Positions 13,800 through 14,938 of a stretch of DNA of 14,938 bases are shown here, in pieces. Both the position numbers and the translations under genes were made by a program. Location: positions 1 through 14,938 of the forward strand of contig URIJ01000031.1 of the NCBI GenBank assembly GCA_900547835.1, read 5' to 3'. The notes beneath the pieces are model-generated. The model was not told the origin of the DNA and did no database searches. It was given only the letters and a program-made list of their open reading frames with translations. Numbering within the stretch: the stretch's first letter is position 1; the number at the start of each line of letters is the position of its first letter. The stretch is from an uncultured Collinsella sp. (GTDB lineage Bacteria; Actinomycetota; Coriobacteriia; Coriobacteriales; Coriobacteriaceae).

Positions 13800-14729
13800 C
13801 TAAGCAGCGAGATCTGATGCGTCCTGGTAGGACGCCATAGGACGGGTAGCGCCCGCGACCGTGGTCACAAGATCGCGAACGCGGGAGAACGTGGCAGTGA
13901 CCACCTCGTTGGCACGGCTGTAGTCGACATCGCGCTCGTAGAGCGAAACGAGCGCACGGCCCATGCCATAGGTGCCCGCGGCAGCAGTGAGCGCCTTGAC
14001 GGCAAACCCAATATGCGGCGTCTGCTTGACGAGCGCGCGGGTGACCGCGCGGATCACAAGACCGCCGGCAAGCACGCCCGCGACCTCGTAGCCGCGCTCA
14101 GGCTTAATGCCGCGTCCAAAGACGGCAGCGAGCTCAAAGAGCATGCCCACCTGCGCCAGCGCCATAACGGGATAATCGGCGCCCGGCAAAAACACCAGCG
14201 CACCGGTCGCCATATTAGTGAGCGCGCACGAGGTGATGATACGATTGGCCGCCGCGATGCGCATGAAGGCAAAGTTCGCCGCAAAAGCCGTTTCCTTTTC
14301 GGTGCGATCGAGAATCCAGCGGGCAAGCGTCTCGAGCAGATACGTCTTATCGGTTGCCGCCACCACGCCGAGCATGGGCGTGGACTCCTCGATAAACGGC
14401 ACCTCCACAGCTGACTCGGCAAGCACGCACACGGGCGCGCCGGCGATCACGAGCTCCTGCACGGCACTCTCCAAGCGGTCGGAGCCGCACGAGAGCACCA
14501 GCACCACATCGGTATCGGTCTTTGGAGCAATTCGCTCCTCCCCCAGACGCTCGACGCGCACAATGCCCGAGGTCGTCTGCGGCACAAAGGCGTCACGCAC
14601 CGTCTCGGCCAGAAAGCGCGAGGCGGACGAATCCAGATAGACCGAGACGCGCACCGGCGTATCGGAATCCTTCTTAACGGACGCGCCCATCTTAAAAGCG
14701 CGGGTCAGCTTATCTACGGGAATTTTCAT
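13800..14729 (-). CDS. Uncharacterised protein with DUF697-like membrane domain
   Basis: Function unknown. The 309-aa protein has two parts. Residues 25-145 look like an alternating strand-helix fold: RVSVYLDSSASRFLAETVRDAF, TDVVLVLSCGSDRLESAVQELVIAGAPVCVLAESAVEV. The spacing recalls a Ras-type GTPase, but no GxxxxGKS/T P-loop and no NKxD are present, so it would be a degenerate one (inference). Residues 150-268 carry hydrophobic stretches (NFAFMRIAAANRIITSCALTNMATGALVFLPGADYPVMALAQVGMLFELAAVFG, then GVLAGGLVIRAVTRALV) resembling DUF697/YcjF proteins, probably membrane-associated. ATG at 14729 follows GGAGGGG by 6 nt. It lies 18 nt after rodA and 10 nt before the radical SAM gene. Confidence 0.8.
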   Translation of the reverse strand: MKIPVDKLTRAFKMGASVKKDSDTPVRVSVYLDSSASRFLAETVRDAFVPQTTSGIVRVERLGEERIAPKTDTDVVLVLSCGSDRLESAVQELVIAGAPVCVLAESAVEVPFIEESTPMLGVVAATDKTYLLETLARWILDRTEKETAFAANFAFMRIAAANRIITSCALTNMATGALVFLPGADYPVMALAQVGMLFELAAVFGRGIKPERGYEVAGVLAGGLVIRAVTRALVKQTPHIGFAVKALTAAAGTYGMGRALVSLYERDVDYSRANEVVTATFSRVRDLVTTVAGATRPMASYQDASDLAA

Positions 14730-14747
14730 AGCAAACCCCTCCAGCGG

Positions 14748-14938
14748 TTACGCGGCGCCCGAACGATGCCGCCATATGGATTGTACGATACCCACCGTCA
14801 GCAGCTGAATCATCATCGAAGACGAACCGAAGCTAATAAACGGTAGCGGAATACCGGTAATCGGCATCATGCCGATGCACATGCCGATGTTTTCGAAAGT
14901 CTGGAACGCCCACATGCCAACGATGCCCACACACGAAA
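14748..14938 (-). CDS. rodA: RodA/FtsW-family glycosyltransferase, 5' part outside window
   Basis: C-terminal 62 residues of a SEDS peptidoglycan glycosyltransferase. The visible part reads TFENIGMCIGMMPITGIPLPFISFGSSSMMIQLLTVGIVQSIWRHR and contains the SEDS signature PITGIPLPFIS, followed by the last membrane helix. The FENIGM form is closer to RodA (cell elongation) than to FtsW (division), but with only the end visible this is not certain. SFGSSS replaces the usual SYGGSS. The stop TAA is at 14748-14750; the frame continues open to the window edge. It ends 18 nt before the DUF697-like gene, suggesting one transcript. Confidence 0.88.
   Translation of the reverse strand, partial: SCVGIVGMWAFQTFENIGMCIGMMPITGIPLPFISFGSSSMMIQLLTVGIVQSIWRHRSGAA

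Overview
The window looks like a chromosomal core region of a high-GC actinomycete of class Coriobacteriia, most likely a Collinsella-like gut bacterium (inference). The grounds are GC-rich third codon positions, the order rpsP-KH-rimM-trmD-lepB, a two-subunit glycyl-tRNA synthetase, the block rplU-rpmA-obgE-nadD-yqeK-rsfS, and frequent TTG start codons. There are 18 protein genes, 17 leftward and one (dinB) rightward. I see no tRNA, rRNA, insertion sequence, prophage or CRISPR array.

Region 1 (1-5682, leftward) runs in transcription order rpsP, a KH-domain RNA-binding gene (khpA-like), rimM, trmD, lepB, glyQ, glyS (3' end cut by the window). It couples 30S maturation (S16, RimM), tRNA G37 methylation (TrmD), signal peptide cleavage (LepB) and glycine charging (GlyQS). 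Gaps are 2-10 nt, except 59 nt before glyQ. A good sigma-70-type promoter and a structured leader precede rpsP. rplS, usual between trmD and lepB in relatives, is absent.

Region 2 (5683-7031) holds dinB, the Y-family polymerase Pol IV, transcribed away from rpsP, and a perfect 15-bp terminator hairpin in the convergent gap to rsfS. The U-tract lies on the leftward side.

Region 3 (7032-11106, leftward) runs from a promoter whose -35 box overlaps the preceding stop codon through rplU (L21), rpmA (L27), a strong intrinsic terminator, obgE, nadD, yqeK and rsfS. These are large-subunit proteins, the ribosome-assembly GTPase, NAD synthesis, Ap4A hydrolysis and ribosome silencing. The terminator between rpmA and obgE leaves no room for a separate promoter, so it probably sets the ratio of ribosomal proteins to downstream enzymes.

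Region 4 (11103-14938, leftward) holds the 3' end of a RodA/FtsW gene, an uncharacterised membrane-type protein resembling DUF697 proteins, a B12-binding-type radical SAM protein (TIGR03960-like) and its linked partner (TIGR03936/DUF2344-like), which overlap by 4 nt.

Most of the window is ordinary housekeeping DNA. No clearly new system is evident. The least understood parts are the radical SAM pair beside the L21/L27/Obg genes and the DUF697-like gene beside rodA. Several regulatory arrangements (rimM start in a hairpin loop, rpsP leader, rpmA-obgE terminator) merit checking.
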